A stretch of 64,000 bases of DNA, taken from Frankia sp. AgB32 (GTDB taxonomy: Bacteria; Actinomycetota; Actinomycetes; Frankiales; Frankiaceae). The notes under the pieces are model-generated. The model was given only the letters and a program-made list of their open reading frames with translations, made no database searches and had not been told where the DNA came from. The DNA is taken from contig NZ_JALKFX010000005.1 in assembly GCF_023243045.1 (NCBI RefSeq), forward strand, positions 57,744-121,743, written 5' to 3'. Position numbers and translations under genes: made by a program. This document shows positions 9,296-18,119 of this stretch, piece after piece (the first letter of the stretch is position 1; the number at the start of each line of letters is the position of its first letter).

Positions 9296-11062
9296 TCAGC
9301 GGGTCGGCCGGCGGGCGGCGAGGATGACGTCGGCGGTGTTGCGGCCGCTGGCGCCCCAGACGCCGGCGCCGGGGAAGGTGCCGGCGCCGGTGAGGTAGAG
9401 GCCGGTGACGGGGGTGCGGTAACGGCTGAGTTCGCGCTGGCGGCCGAGCAGCGCGGCGACGACGCCGCCGGGGAACGACGGGGCGTAGCCGCGGGGCATG
9501 GTGAAGTCGCGTTCGTAGTCCGGTGGGGTCATCACCCGCCAGTCGCGCACGGAGGCGAGCAGCGCGCCCGGGTCACCGAGGGAGCCGAGGCGACGCAGCC
9601 AGGACCAGGCCCTGGTCGGATCGGCCCAGCCGCCGGGTAGGGCGTACGGGGTCCACAGCACCTCCAGGCTGAGCAGGTGCGCGTCGCCGCCGGGGCGCAG
9701 CGACGGGTCGAGCGCGGACGGGGTGTTCAGCAGGAACATCGGTGGGTCGCTGACCTGCCCGCCGTGCCGCGCCGCGACGGCGGTGACCTGTTCGGCGGGG
9801 GTGGGGCTGATGGCGATCGTCGGAGTGTGCCGAGCCGGCGCCGGCAGCACGTCGGCGGGAATCGCGTCGATCGCGCGCAGCCGCGGGATGCCGGTGACGA
9901 CCGCGTCGAGCTTGGACTCGTAGCCGTCGACGGGCGGCGCGGCGGCCCAGCGGGCGTGCAGGCGGGCGGCGGCGGGAACGCCGTCGAGCCAGTCGACCAG
10001 CACCGCGCGCGGATCGGTGGCGGTGACGACGGTGGGGGCGGCGAGGTGGCGGCCGTCGGCGAGGCGCACCCCGACCGCGTGGCCGTCGCGGACCTTCACG
10101 CCCGCGACGGGCGCGCCGGTGACCAGCACACCGCCGTGATCACGTACGCAGGCGGCGAGCGCCGCCGGCAGCGCGCCGCTACCCCCGACCGGGCGGCCGA
10201 CGCCGATGAGGTGGCGCATGGCGAAGCCCAGCGCGCCGAGGCCGCTGCCCGGCGCGTCCGGGCCGAGTCCCCACACGGCCGGTCCGTTCGTGCAGGCGGC
10301 GGCGACCAGCCAGGGTGGCAGGCCGAAGGAGCCGAGCACGTCGAGCAGGCTGCGCCGGGCCCAGCCGAGCACGGTGGCGGCGCCCTGCAACCGGTGGCGG
10401 GCGGCGCGGGAGGCGATCGCCACGGCGCTCGGCCGGGCACTCTGGATCGCCTGGACCAGTCGGGCGGCGGGCAGCGCGACGTCGAGGTAGCGCCGATAGG
10501 CGGCGGCGACCGCGGGGTCGGTTCGGGCCAGGCCGTCGATGGTCCGTTCGGTGCTGCGCCACTGGACGAACGCCGGCTCGTCGCCCCAGCCGATCGCGAT
10601 GCCCATCGGGTCGACGTCGAGGTAGCGCAGACCGTAGGCGCCGAGTTCCAGCTCGTCGACGATCCCACTGGCGAGGATCATCGTGTGGTCGCAGTTGCAG
10701 ATGTTCACCCGGGCGCCGATCGCGTCGACCGTCGACGCGCAGCCGCCGACGGTGTCCCGGGCCTCCACCACGACGACCGACCGGCCCGCACGGGCCAGGT
10801 AGGCCGCGCAGGCCAGCCCGTTGTGACCAGCACCGACGACGATCACGTCGGCCCGCGCCGGCAGGTCACCCCAGCCGTCCCACCCGGCACCGGCCCCCAC
10901 GGTGGCGGCCTCCGCCCCGCCGGCCTCCGCCCCGCCGGCCCCCCTATCTCCGGCCCCCATCGTGACGGGCCGATCCACGGCGGGGACCCGCCCGATGCCG
11001 AGCAGGGGACCGCGACCGCGCGCGGAGCGGTTCCAGCCGGCGGCGACCCGACCCGGCGTCAT
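9296..11062 (-). CDS. FAD-dependent dehydrogenase, phytoene desaturase-like (COG1233)
   Basis: A 588-residue flavoprotein. After a roughly 70-residue Ala/Gly-rich extension comes the dinucleotide fold DVIVVGAGHNGLACAAYLA (about 74-92) with the downstream VVVVEARDTVGG. Near the C-terminus YLTGAGTFPGAGVWGASGR is the second FAD-contact motif of CrtI/PYROXD2-like enzymes. The ATG at 11062 overlaps the stop of the creatininase-family gene (ATGA), so the start is supported by coupling although a shorter form (ATG near residue 35) is possible. It is the last gene of the monooxygenase/amidohydrolase operon. A carotenoid role is unlikely because no other carotenoid gene is near. Confidence 0.8.
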   Translation of the reverse strand: MTPGRVAAGWNRSARGRGPLLGIGRVPAVDRPVTMGAGDRGAGGAEAGGAEAATVGAGAGWDGWGDLPARADVIVVGAGHNGLACAAYLARAGRSVVVVEARDTVGGCASTVDAIGARVNICNCDHTMILASGIVDELELGAYGLRYLDVDPMGIAIGWGDEPAFVQWRSTERTIDGLARTDPAVAAAYRRYLDVALPAARLVQAIQSARPSAVAIASRAARHRLQGAATVLGWARRSLLDVLGSFGLPPWLVAAACTNGPAVWGLGPDAPGSGLGALGFAMRHLIGVGRPVGGSGALPAALAACVRDHGGVLVTGAPVAGVKVRDGHAVGVRLADGRHLAAPTVVTATDPRAVLVDWLDGVPAAARLHARWAAAPPVDGYESKLDAVVTGIPRLRAIDAIPADVLPAPARHTPTIAISPTPAEQVTAVAARHGGQVSDPPMFLLNTPSALDPSLRPGGDAHLLSLEVLWTPYALPGGWADPTRAWSWLRRLGSLGDPGALLASVRDWRVMTPPDYERDFTMPRGYAPSFPGGVVAALLGRQRELSRYRTPVTGLYLTGAGTFPGAGVWGASGRNTADVILAARRPTR

Positions 11063-11832
11063 CGGGAGGGGCGGGGATCGAAGCGGGCGATCTCGGCGAG
11101 GGACTGGCCCGCCGCCGTCACCATCGCCTCGTACAGGTTCCGGCCGCGCTCGGCGGTCGCGCTGGTGGGATCACCGATCGTGCCGTCGGTGCCGAAGTCG
11201 TCGGAGAGCCAGCCGAAGGACACCGCGCCGCCGAAACGCACCCGCTCGTAGCCGGTGAGCTGCTCGGGGACGCTGCGCACGCCGAGGTCGAGGCGGACCA
11301 GCCCGGGCCGCAGGTGCAGCAGCAGTGACGTCTCGTCGATCCCGGCGTGGATGCCCATGCCGAGTTCGGCGGCGGGTGAGGTGCCGCCGTGGTCGGCCGG
11401 CAGCGATGGATGCATGACGAACGTGCGCAGCCCGTGGGCGAGGCGGACGTCGCGGGCCGCGACCTGCAGCAGCGCGCTGTTGCCGCCGTGGCCGTTGAGG
11501 AACACCAGCCGGCGCACCGGCGTGGTCGCCAGGCAGCGGGCCACGTCGTCGAGGACGGCGAGCAGCGTCGTCGCGGACAGCCAGAGCGTCCCCGCCGACC
11601 AGGCGTGCTCGTTGGACTTCGAGTAGGCCAGCGGCGGCAGCAGCCACAGGTCGTGGGCGTCGCCGTAGGTCTCGACGGCGTCGTGGGCGAGGGATTCGGC
11701 GACGACGAGGTCGGTCGACAGCGGCAGATGCGGGCCGTGCTGCTCGATCGAGCCGATCGGGAGCACGGCGACCGCGTCCGGGGACAGGTCCGCGGCCTGC
11801 GGCGCGCGCAGGTCGGCGAAGACACGGCTCAT
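11059..11832 (-). CDS. Creatininase-family amidohydrolase
   Basis: A 257-residue metal-dependent amide hydrolase. Family landmarks are present: LPIGSIEQHGPHLPLSTD near residue 24-41 (metal ligands E, H, D), FLNGHGGN in the middle, and a late GIHAGIDETS segment. It overlaps both neighbours: its ATG lies in the stop of the luciferase-like gene (ATGA at 11829-11832) and its TGA in the start of the FAD dehydrogenase gene. Family members hydrolyse creatinine, FAPy intermediates or mycofactocin precursor. Here the context of amidases favours a catabolic amide or lactam substrate. Confidence 0.85.
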   Translation of the reverse strand: MSRVFADLRAPQAADLSPDAVAVLPIGSIEQHGPHLPLSTDLVVAESLAHDAVETYGDAHDLWLLPPLAYSKSNEHAWSAGTLWLSATTLLAVLDDVARCLATTPVRRLVFLNGHGGNSALLQVAARDVRLAHGLRTFVMHPSLPADHGGTSPAAELGMGIHAGIDETSLLLHLRPGLVRLDLGVRSVPEQLTGYERVRFGGAVSFGWLSDDFGTDGTIGDPTSATAERGRNLYEAMVTAAGQSLAEIARFDPRPSR

Positions 11833-13040
11833 CGCGGGCCGCTCCCCGCGGGGGCGGTCATGACGTCGGCGCCGACGCCGGCAGGCAGCAGCGGGATGAC
11901 GTCGCGGGCGAAGCGGCGCAGCTGCTCCTGGGCGCGGGCGTAGGGGTCGCCGGGCATCGCCGGGAAGATCACCAGATCGCCGAGGCCGAGCAGTTCGTCG
12001 AGTTCGGCGATGTGGGCGGCGACGTCGGCGGGGGTGCCGACCGCCCACGGGCCCTGCGCCATCGAGTCCTCCAGGGTGGGGACGAAGTCGCCGTCGGCGG
12101 GGCGGCCGTCGGGGCCGAGGTAGCCACGGCCCCAGCCGTAGGGGGCGAGGAACCGCCAGAACTCGTCATGGCCGGCGCGCACGGTCGCCATCGCCTCGGC
12201 GCGGGTGTCGGCGACGGCGACGTTGAGGACGAGCATCCGCCGTTCCCCGCGGGCCAGCGCCCGGCCGTGGACCTGCTCGTAGGTGTCCGCGAAGGCGTGC
12301 CAGTCAGCGGCGAGGCGGCGGCGTTCCTTCAGCCAGAACACTCCGCCGAGGCCGCGGGTCGGGACCGCGCGCAGCGTCGGCGGGCTGGTGACGGCCTGCC
12401 AGGTGTCGTACGGATAGCGCGGACGGGGCACGAGGGTGAGTTCCTCGACCTCGCCGCCGCGGTCGGGGATGCCCGGCGGCGGCAGCCGGAAGTGCGTGCC
12501 CGTGTACCGGAACCGCTCGTTCGTCAGCGCGGTGTGCAGGACGTCGAGGCTCTCCTCGGTGATCTCGCGGTTGAGCGCGTCGGCGGCGGCTGCGGCCGGG
12601 TTGTCGTACGAGCCGACCGACACCGCGCCCGCGGTCAGCGGCAGGATCTCGCGGGGCACCGTGCCGCGGCCGACACCGAGGATGCCCCGGCCGCCGGAGA
12701 GGTTGTGCAGCAGCGCGAAGTCCTCCGCGAGGCGCAGCGGATGCCACTGGCCGACCACGTTGAACATCGTCCCGATCCGGATCCGGCTGGTGCGGGCGGC
12801 GAGGAAGGCGCCGAACAGCAGCCCGTTCGGGACGACCTCGTAGCCCTCGTGCTGAAAGTGGTGTTCGGTCAGCCAGTAGCTGTCGTAGCCGAGCCGTTCG
12901 GCGAGTTCGCCGCAGGCCAGCAGCTCACGGTGGGCGTGCTCGATCGCCGCCTGGTCGTAGCGGCGCTCGGTGGGCTCGGTTCCGCCGGGCCCGGCGTCGG
13001 CCATCTCGACCCCGCCGAACAGGAACACGCCGATCCGCAC
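11829..13040 (-). CDS. Luciferase-like flavin monooxygenase (LLM family)
   Basis: A 403-residue F420- or FMN-dependent enzyme with the bacterial luciferase TIM-barrel pattern: YDSYWLTEHHFQHEGYEV near residues 54-71, RIRIGTMFNV, HPLRLAEDFALL and LSGGRGILGVGRG. The GTG at 13040 is preferred because the protein then starts MRIGVFLFGG, the first strand, and GGAGG is just upstream; the frame is open further to 13121. It heads an operon with creatininase-family and FAD dehydrogenase genes, all joined by ATGA overlaps. LLM enzymes often open N-heterocycles (as RutA does) or oxidise sulfonates and amines. Confidence 0.87.
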   Translation of the reverse strand: MRIGVFLFGGVEMADAGPGGTEPTERRYDQAAIEHAHRELLACGELAERLGYDSYWLTEHHFQHEGYEVVPNGLLFGAFLAARTSRIRIGTMFNVVGQWHPLRLAEDFALLHNLSGGRGILGVGRGTVPREILPLTAGAVSVGSYDNPAAAAADALNREITEESLDVLHTALTNERFRYTGTHFRLPPPGIPDRGGEVEELTLVPRPRYPYDTWQAVTSPPTLRAVPTRGLGGVFWLKERRRLAADWHAFADTYEQVHGRALARGERRMLVLNVAVADTRAEAMATVRAGHDEFWRFLAPYGWGRGYLGPDGRPADGDFVPTLEDSMAQGPWAVGTPADVAAHIAELDELLGLGDLVIFPAMPGDPYARAQEQLRRFARDVIPLLPAGVGADVMTAPAGSGPR

Positions 13041-13140
13041 GCCGCCTCCGAGTGCTGATGGGATCAACATCGTCGCGTTGACGCATGTCAGACCCGTCAG
13101 GTCGGCATTTCGCCCAAGCAAAACCTCCCCGTCCTCAGCC

Positions 13141-13287
13141 GTCCCCCACGGGCGCCTGGCTCAGCGGTTCGCCGTCGAGCGGCGCGAGCTGATGCAGGGC
13201 CTCGTCGACCAGGGCGTCTCCCAGGCCGACATCGCCCGCGATCTGGGCGTCATCCGCCAGGCCATCCAGAAGATGATCGCCTGGTGA
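13141..13287 (+). pseudogene. Remnant of a helix-turn-helix protein
   Basis: The frame 13141-13287 reads LAQRFAVERRELMQGLVDQ, then a helix-turn-helix-like GVSQADIARDLGVIRQAIQK, and stops with TGA. No good start codon with a ribosome site precedes it, so this looks like the 3' end of a DNA-binding protein gene whose front is lost, or a very short domain gene starting at ATG 13192. It lies between the divergent starts of LLM and the 3' end of the septum-formation gene. Confidence 0.35.
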
Positions 13288-13310
13288 CGCCCGGACCGGC
13301 TGGTGCCGCC

Positions 13311-14504
13311 TCAGGTCGCGACGGTGCCCGGCGCGGTGGACGCGGCGGGCGTGAGAACGCCGACGGCCTCCTTCGGGTTGCCCGCCGCGTCACTGAAACG
13401 GACGGTGCACGTCGTGGCACGGGTACCGGCCCGCCAGCTTTCGTCGGCAAGTACCTGCCAGCCGCGATTCACCACTGCGCCGCCGAAACGAGGCTGCCGC
13501 AGATACGGGTCCAGCAAGGGCCCGCAGGCGGCCGACGCCAACTCGGTGAACCGCGCCTGCGACGGAGGCTCTCCGCCAGGAATGTCGGCCAGGGTCGCTG
13601 GTCCGACACTCTGGGCGTGGTGCGGCTGCGCGCAGTCCACCTCGACGTCCCGACCCTCGCCGTCAAGCCGAAAACAGGTGCCGGCGGGATAGGTGAATGC
13701 CTGGTCGGCGCCACGTACCTGCCCTCCGAACACCGGCATTGATGTGTCGGAGTTTCGGGAACGGGCGATGAGGCCGCAGACGACGCGTCGGGTGCCGGCC
13801 TCCCAGCCGGAGCGCAACGGGTGGATGGTGCCGGCGGCGAACCGGCCAGCGGGATCGAGGGAATAGCCGAGGTATGGCGTGATGAGGGGATCGCAGTGCC
13901 GGCTCGCGATCGCGCCCCACTGCTCCGGGCCGGGGAAGGAGCGGCCCACCGGATAGGCCCGGCCGAGGTCCAGGTCGCCCACCGCTTCGAACAGGTGCGG
14001 CCCGGCACACGACACATCGGCGACACTGGTCTGGGTGTTCCGCTGATCCCAGGTGTAGCAGTGTCCCGACGTCCACCGCCAGCGGAGAAGCTCCGGTTCC
14101 TGCTCCAACGCCACCGAACCGGGCTGGGCGTGGGGTGCGTCGGCGCCGGCCCGGCCCACCGCCGGAAGGGCCGCCCCGGGAGTGCCGTCCAGACGATCGA
14201 GCAGGAAGGCGACGACACAGGAGACCAGGACAACGACACCGAGGACGGGGACGACGCGGTGTCCTGGCCATCTCCTCGGGGATGGCGACGGCGTACGGCC
14301 GTGCCCTGACCGTCCCGCACGCTGCCGCCGAGCCGTCTTTCGCGACGTGGGGTCGTCCGGCGAGCCGAAGCGGGCGAGCGCGGACCTGGTTCTGGCCGGG
14401 GGCTCGTATCTCGTCGCACTCCGCACGAAGTTCTCGTCGAGGACCAGGTCGGCGAACGGGTCAGGCTCCCCGGCCACCGCGGCGTCCTCGCTGTTCTGCG
14501 GCAT
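13311..14504 (-). CDS. Septum-formation-family membrane protein with two Cys-rich domains
   Basis: A 397-residue protein with one membrane helix (VVPVLGVVVLVSCVVAFLL, roughly residues 88-106) after an Arg-rich cytoplasmic part, so the C-terminal 290 residues are extracellular. The outside part has two Septum_form-like units: GHCYTWDQ...VSCAGPHLFEAVGDLDL and GTCFRLDGEGRDVEVDCAQPHHAQ, each ending in a CxxPH-type motif, with further paired cysteines. ATG 14504 with GGAG upstream is chosen over the open frame to 14750. The family is widespread in Actinobacteria and mostly uncharacterised. A role in the envelope is inferred from topology. Confidence 0.7.
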   Translation of the reverse strand: MPQNSEDAAVAGEPDPFADLVLDENFVRSATRYEPPARTRSALARFGSPDDPTSRKTARRQRAGRSGHGRTPSPSPRRWPGHRVVPVLGVVVLVSCVVAFLLDRLDGTPGAALPAVGRAGADAPHAQPGSVALEQEPELLRWRWTSGHCYTWDQRNTQTSVADVSCAGPHLFEAVGDLDLGRAYPVGRSFPGPEQWGAIASRHCDPLITPYLGYSLDPAGRFAAGTIHPLRSGWEAGTRRVVCGLIARSRNSDTSMPVFGGQVRGADQAFTYPAGTCFRLDGEGRDVEVDCAQPHHAQSVGPATLADIPGGEPPSQARFTELASAACGPLLDPYLRQPRFGGAVVNRGWQVLADESWRAGTRATTCTVRFSDAAGNPKEAVGVLTPAASTAPGTVAT

Positions 14505-14651
14505 GCCGCCCACTCCTTGAAACGCACGGGGCCAGTTTGGTCGCGACGAGTCGCGGTCTCCGCCCTGACCCGTGGCGCGGGAAAAGACAATCGATCCGCA
14601 TCCGCGATGGATGGCCATGAGCAGGCGGATCGTCATATTAGCAGCGACATT

Positions 14652-14680
14652 GTCAGAGGAAACACGGTGGTTCCTCTGAC
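14652..14680. repeat. Perfect 10-bp inverted repeat (hairpin)
   Basis: GTCAGAGGAA (14652-14661) and TTCCTCTGAC (14671-14680) are exact complements around a 9-base loop. The right arm is also the beginning of the 70-bp dispersed element, so hairpin and repeat are one structure. It could act as an RNA hairpin in the leader of the septum-formation gene or as a terminator for the regulator gene; there is no T-run. Confidence 0.6.
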
Positions 14681-14737
14681 ACGCAGGCATCGGACGAAGC
14701 GACCAGGTAAGTCCTTGCGATCGGTGACCGAGATGCC
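14669..14737. repeat. Dispersed ~70-bp element, copy A
   Basis: The 69 bases from 14669 align with 34915-34984. Shared blocks include CACGCAG, CATCGGACGAA and ATCGGTGACCG, in the same order and orientation with one single-base gap. Both copies sit upstream of a minus-strand gene for an exported protein and downstream of another minus-strand gene. Confidence 0.65.
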
Positions 14738-14831
14738 AGGAGATGATCACAGTGAGATGCTGGGCAGGTTGTTCAGCGATGAGCCGCTGTGAATGTCCGC
14801 GTCGTTCGGCTCGGCAGCAGCCCGCGGCCGG

Positions 14832-15395
14832 TCAGATGTTCTGCTGGACGACGACGAGGCGGGCCCGCGGGCCGTCGGGGCTGCGCCAGCGGTGGCGCAC
14901 TCCCCCGGCGTAGTAGATGCTCTCGCCGGGCGCGAGAACATGCAGGTCGCCGTCGATATCGACCTCGATGATGCCGGCGACGACGAAGACGAACTCCTCG
15001 CCTTCATGCACGAAATAGTCGTGAAAGCTGGTCGGGGCGCCGACGTACTCCACCGGCAGCATGGACCGCTCCCCGCGCACCAGGGTGCGCACCGACCCGC
15101 CGGGTGACGCGACGGCGGCGGAGTCGTGGCGCACGATGCTGACCGGTTCGTCGAGCGGAACGGGCGCGGCCTCGGCGGCGGCCATCAGCGCCTGCGCGGA
15201 CGTGCCGAGCGCCGAGGCGATCGCCGTCAGCGAACGCATGCTGGGCCGGGCCAGACCGCGTTCGAGTTGGCTGAGGAACGGATGGCTCAGGCCCGCCCGG
15301 CCGGCGACGTCGACGAGGGTCAGCCCGAGCGCGCGCCGCTGCGCCCGCACGGCGCCGCCAAGGCGGACGGCCACCTCCTCGGCGACCGCGGTCAC
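14832..15395 (-). CDS. XRE-family regulator with C-terminal cupin domain
   Basis: A 187-residue repressor type. Residues 10-65 form a helix-turn-helix (AQRRALGLTLVDVAGRAGLS, then HPFLSQLERGLARPSMRSL). The C-terminal half is a cupin (FHDYFVHEGEEFVFVVAGII, APGESIYYAGGVRHRWRSPD) that should bind a small effector, as in PuuR- and SutR-like regulators. It follows the amidase gene with a 37-bp gap and is probably the last gene of the amide operon, making it the likely pathway regulator. The GTG start is the only plausible one at the helix-turn-helix N-terminus. Confidence 0.87.
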   Translation of the reverse strand: MTAVAEEVAVRLGGAVRAQRRALGLTLVDVAGRAGLSHPFLSQLERGLARPSMRSLTAIASALGTSAQALMAAAEAAPVPLDEPVSIVRHDSAAVASPGGSVRTLVRGERSMLPVEYVGAPTSFHDYFVHEGEEFVFVVAGIIEVDIDGDLHVLAPGESIYYAGGVRHRWRSPDGPRARLVVVQQNI

Positions 15396-15432
15396 GCCGC
15401 CGCCTGGGCAGACACGGCCAGGGCAGACACGG

Positions 15433-16734
15433 TCACGCGAGTGCCGGGCGGCCGAGGGCCACGGCGGCGCCGAGCAGCGCCCGGTCCGCGCCAGGCGGGC
15501 CGACGATCGCCACTCCGACCGGCGCGACGTGGGGGCCGACGGGGTCGGACACCGTCGGGACCACGCAGCTCGGCAGGCCGTAGGCGCTGGCCGCGACGGT
15601 GCAGCCGAGGGTCGCCTGCCGCCAGGTGTCGCGCTGCGCGTGGCCGGCGGAGCGCAGATGGGCGGGGCCGGCGGTGGCCGGCCGTACGATCCAGGTGTCC
15701 GCGCCGATCCGGTCGAGCAGCCGGGCCCGGCCCTCGGCGATCAGCCGGCGGGCGGCCCGCTCGGCGTCGCCGTCGATGGTGGCGCCGAACCGGAAACGCG
15801 CCTCGACCTCGGCGTCGAGGGCAGCGGGGTGGGTGGTGATCCAGCGGCCGTGCAGCCGCCACGCCTCCGCGGCCTGCACGGCCCGGAACGCCACGAACAG
15901 CGCCGCCGCGTCGGGGTCCTCGCTCATCGGACCGACGACGAGCCGCACGTCGAGGGCGTCGGCGAGCCGGGCCGCGATCTCCACCGGGCCTTCCGGCGCC
16001 GGGGTCGCGCCGCGCTCGGCGGTGCCCGGCGAGGCGACGACGAACAGCCGGGCCGGTCTGGCCGGCAGACCCGGCGGCAGCAGGACGTCGCCGACCGCGA
16101 GCAGCACTCCGGCGTCGGCGGCCAGCCAGCCGACCGTGTCGAACGACGGGGCCAGGCCGAGCACCCCGCCGAGGGAGACGGCGCCGTGCGTCGGTCGCAG
16201 CCCATACAGGCCGCACACCGAGGCGGGCACCCGCACCGAACCGGCCGTGTCGGTGCCGAGGCCGAAGTCGGCCAGGCCGGCGGCGACCGCGGACGCCGGT
16301 CCGCTGGTCGACCCGCCACTGACCCGCTCCGGGGCCGCCGGGTTCGGCGGCGTGCCGTAGTGCGTGTTCGCGCCGGACAGCGCGAACGCGAGCTCGTCCG
16401 TCCGCGCGATCCCGGCGACGGCGGCGCCGGCGGCGCGCAGCAGGCGCACGGCGTCGGCGTCGGCCGTCTCGGTCGGGGCGCCGGCGAGCACCGTCGGGTT
16501 GCCGGCGCCGACGCGGTGGCCGCCGAGCGCGAACAGGTCCTTCACCGCCATCCGCAGGCCGTCCAGCGCTCCGCTGCCCGTCGGGGGCAGCAGCGGATCG
16601 CCGTGTTCACGCCACACCGACGACCACTGCGCCGACGACCACTGCGCTGAGGACCACCCCGCCGGCGAACCATGCGGCGGCGAACCGTGCGCTGGCCACT
16701 CCTGTGTTGGCGACAAGCCCTCGACGCCGCTCAC
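15433..16734 (-). CDS. Amidase-signature-family hydrolase
   Basis: A 433-residue amide hydrolase with the Ser-Ser-Lys triad: K65 in MAVKDLFALGG, cis-Ser142 in SGGSTSGPASAVA, and nucleophile S166 in DTAGSVRVPAS. The GTG at 16734 overlaps the stop of the MBL-AtzH gene (GTGA). Residues 14-42 are low-complexity repeats (AHGSPPHGSP, then WSSAQWSSAQWSS) encoded by 15-bp direct duplications at 16619-16648. Together with the upstream AtzH-like domain this resembles AtzE/AtzH pairs that degrade carboxybiuret-like ureides, but the substrate is unproven. Confidence 0.88.
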   Translation of the reverse strand: MSGVEGLSPTQEWPAHGSPPHGSPAGWSSAQWSSAQWSSVWREHGDPLLPPTGSGALDGLRMAVKDLFALGGHRVGAGNPTVLAGAPTETADADAVRLLRAAGAAVAGIARTDELAFALSGANTHYGTPPNPAAPERVSGGSTSGPASAVAAGLADFGLGTDTAGSVRVPASVCGLYGLRPTHGAVSLGGVLGLAPSFDTVGWLAADAGVLLAVGDVLLPPGLPARPARLFVVASPGTAERGATPAPEGPVEIAARLADALDVRLVVGPMSEDPDAAALFVAFRAVQAAEAWRLHGRWITTHPAALDAEVEARFRFGATIDGDAERAARRLIAEGRARLLDRIGADTWIVRPATAGPAHLRSAGHAQRDTWRQATLGCTVAASAYGLPSCVVPTVSDPVGPHVAPVGVAIVGPPGADRALLGAAVALGRPALA

Positions 16735-18119
16735 CCGCCCGCCGCCGGGCGCGGCGGACCGGCCATCGGGGCGACGCAGGCGGCGATGACCTGCCAGCCA
16801 GCATCGCCGTACGCCCACACCTGGGTCTGCATGCTCAGGCCAAGCACCTCTCCGTCGACGCCGAGTCGTTCGTTCGTCGACACGGTAACGACCGTCTCGC
16901 CCGGACTACGCACGATATGCAGGTCACGTAGCCGCCGGGGGCCCGGCGTGGGGCGGGCCACGCGGAACGCGGCGAGCGCCACCGGTCCGACGAGCGGCCC
17001 GTCGAGATCGACCCGCACGACGTCGGCGGCGGTGGTGAAGGACTCCCGCTGGCCCTCGACGTCCCCGGCCATGAGGGCCTGTTCGTAGCGGACGAACGCG
17101 GCCCCGAGCGCGGGATCGAGCCCGGCGAGCGCCGCCGGGACGTCGTCCGGACTCCCATCCTCCGGCCCGGCATCGTCCAGACCGGAGTCGTCCGGACCGG
17201 CGGATCCCGGGCCGGCACCGACACCGACGGGGTCGGGAACCGGGGGGCGCAGGATGCTGAAGTCGGCGAAGTCGTGGCGGCGGACCGGGCGGCGCAGCAG
17301 GTCGGTGCCGGGGCGGCCGGGGGCGGTGCCGGCGGCGACCTGGTCGAAGGCGTCGGCGGCGCGGCGCAGGAAGTCCGGGCCGACCCGGTAGCGCAGCGTG
17401 TGCGCCGGGAAGATCTCCCGGACCGAGCCGTCGAGACGGGTGTGCAGGTCGCGCAGGGTGGCGGCGAAGACCTCGACGGCGGCGTCGGGCATGTGCACCC
17501 AGAAGTCGCCGGTGATGAGCGTGTCGCCGGCGAACAGCAGACCGGCGTGCTCGTCGAACAGGCACAGCGAGTCCGGGGAGTGCCCGGGGGTGTGCAGCAC
17601 GGTCAGCGCGCGTCCGCCGAGGTCGATCCGCGCCCCGTCGGCGAGGGGCGCGGGCACCGGGCCGGCGGGGACGGTCCACGCGTCGGCGGCCGGCGGGACG
17701 GGGCGCGGCGTCGTCTCCGCGGTGAGCAGGTGGAAGAACCGTCCGTCGTCGTCGCGCAGCCGCTCGTAGGCGGTGTACTGCTCGCGGGCGACGCCGAGGT
17801 AGGCACCGAGCCGCGCGGCCGGCACCGGCGCCGTCACCGCGGCGGTGGCCAGCGGATGGGCGGCGACGTGGTCGAACAGCCAGTTGCCGCCGCGGTGGTC
17901 GTCGTGACCGTGGGAGTTCACGGCGAGGATCGGGCGGCGGGTCAGCGTACGGGCCGCCGTGTGGACGTCGGCGAGACCGAGGCCGGTGTCGACGAGCACC
18001 GCCCGTTCGTCGCCCTCGACGAGAAAACAGTTCACGTGACCCGGTTCGGCGACCAGCCAGGTTCCGGGCGCGAGTGGCCGCAGCGCGAACCAGTCGGCAG
18101 CCGGCAGCGGCGCCGTCAC
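16731..18119 (-). CDS. Metallo-beta-lactamase-fold hydrolase fused to an AtzH-like (DUF3225) domain
   Basis: A 462-residue two-domain protein. Residues 1-290 are a metallo-beta-lactamase fold with H70-G-H72-D-D74-H75 (NSHGHDDHRGG), a later HTPGHSPDS and AGDTLITGDFW metal-ligand segments. After an acidic Pro/Gly/Asp linker (about 310-350), the last 110 residues match the SnoaL-like DUF3225/AtzH pattern: ALAAFRVARPTPG and QTQVWAYGDAGWQVIAACVAPM. The start GTG 18119 overlaps the cupin stop (GTGA), and the stop overlaps the amidase start. AtzH-like domains normally stand alone or are joined to amidases, so this fusion is unusual. Confidence 0.82.
   Translation of the reverse strand: MTAPLPAADWFALRPLAPGTWLVAEPGHVNCFLVEGDERAVLVDTGLGLADVHTAARTLTRRPILAVNSHGHDDHRGGNWLFDHVAAHPLATAAVTAPVPAARLGAYLGVAREQYTAYERLRDDDGRFFHLLTAETTPRPVPPAADAWTVPAGPVPAPLADGARIDLGGRALTVLHTPGHSPDSLCLFDEHAGLLFAGDTLITGDFWVHMPDAAVEVFAATLRDLHTRLDGSVREIFPAHTLRYRVGPDFLRRAADAFDQVAAGTAPGRPGTDLLRRPVRRHDFADFSILRPPVPDPVGVGAGPGSAGPDDSGLDDAGPEDGSPDDVPAALAGLDPALGAAFVRYEQALMAGDVEGQRESFTTAADVVRVDLDGPLVGPVALAAFRVARPTPGPRRLRDLHIVRSPGETVVTVSTNERLGVDGEVLGLSMQTQVWAYGDAGWQVIAACVAPMAGPPRPAAGG

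Larger units (their letters stand above)
14505..14831. other. Intergenic region with a repeat element (no gene seen)
   Basis: This 327-bp gap lies between the XRE-cupin regulator stop and the septum-formation gene start, both on the minus strand. It contains a 10-bp inverted repeat and one copy of a 70-bp element also found at 34.9 kb (separate entries). No convincing coding frame was seen. Confidence 0.6.

Noticed and set aside
9296..11062. Carotenoid phytoene desaturase
   Set aside because: CrtI-like FAD fold, but no crtB/crtE or other carotenoid gene and it is coupled to an amidohydrolase.
11059..11832. MftE-type mycofactocin peptidase
   Set aside because: Creatininase fold fits, but no mftA/B/C radical SAM or precursor gene is near and the context is catabolic.
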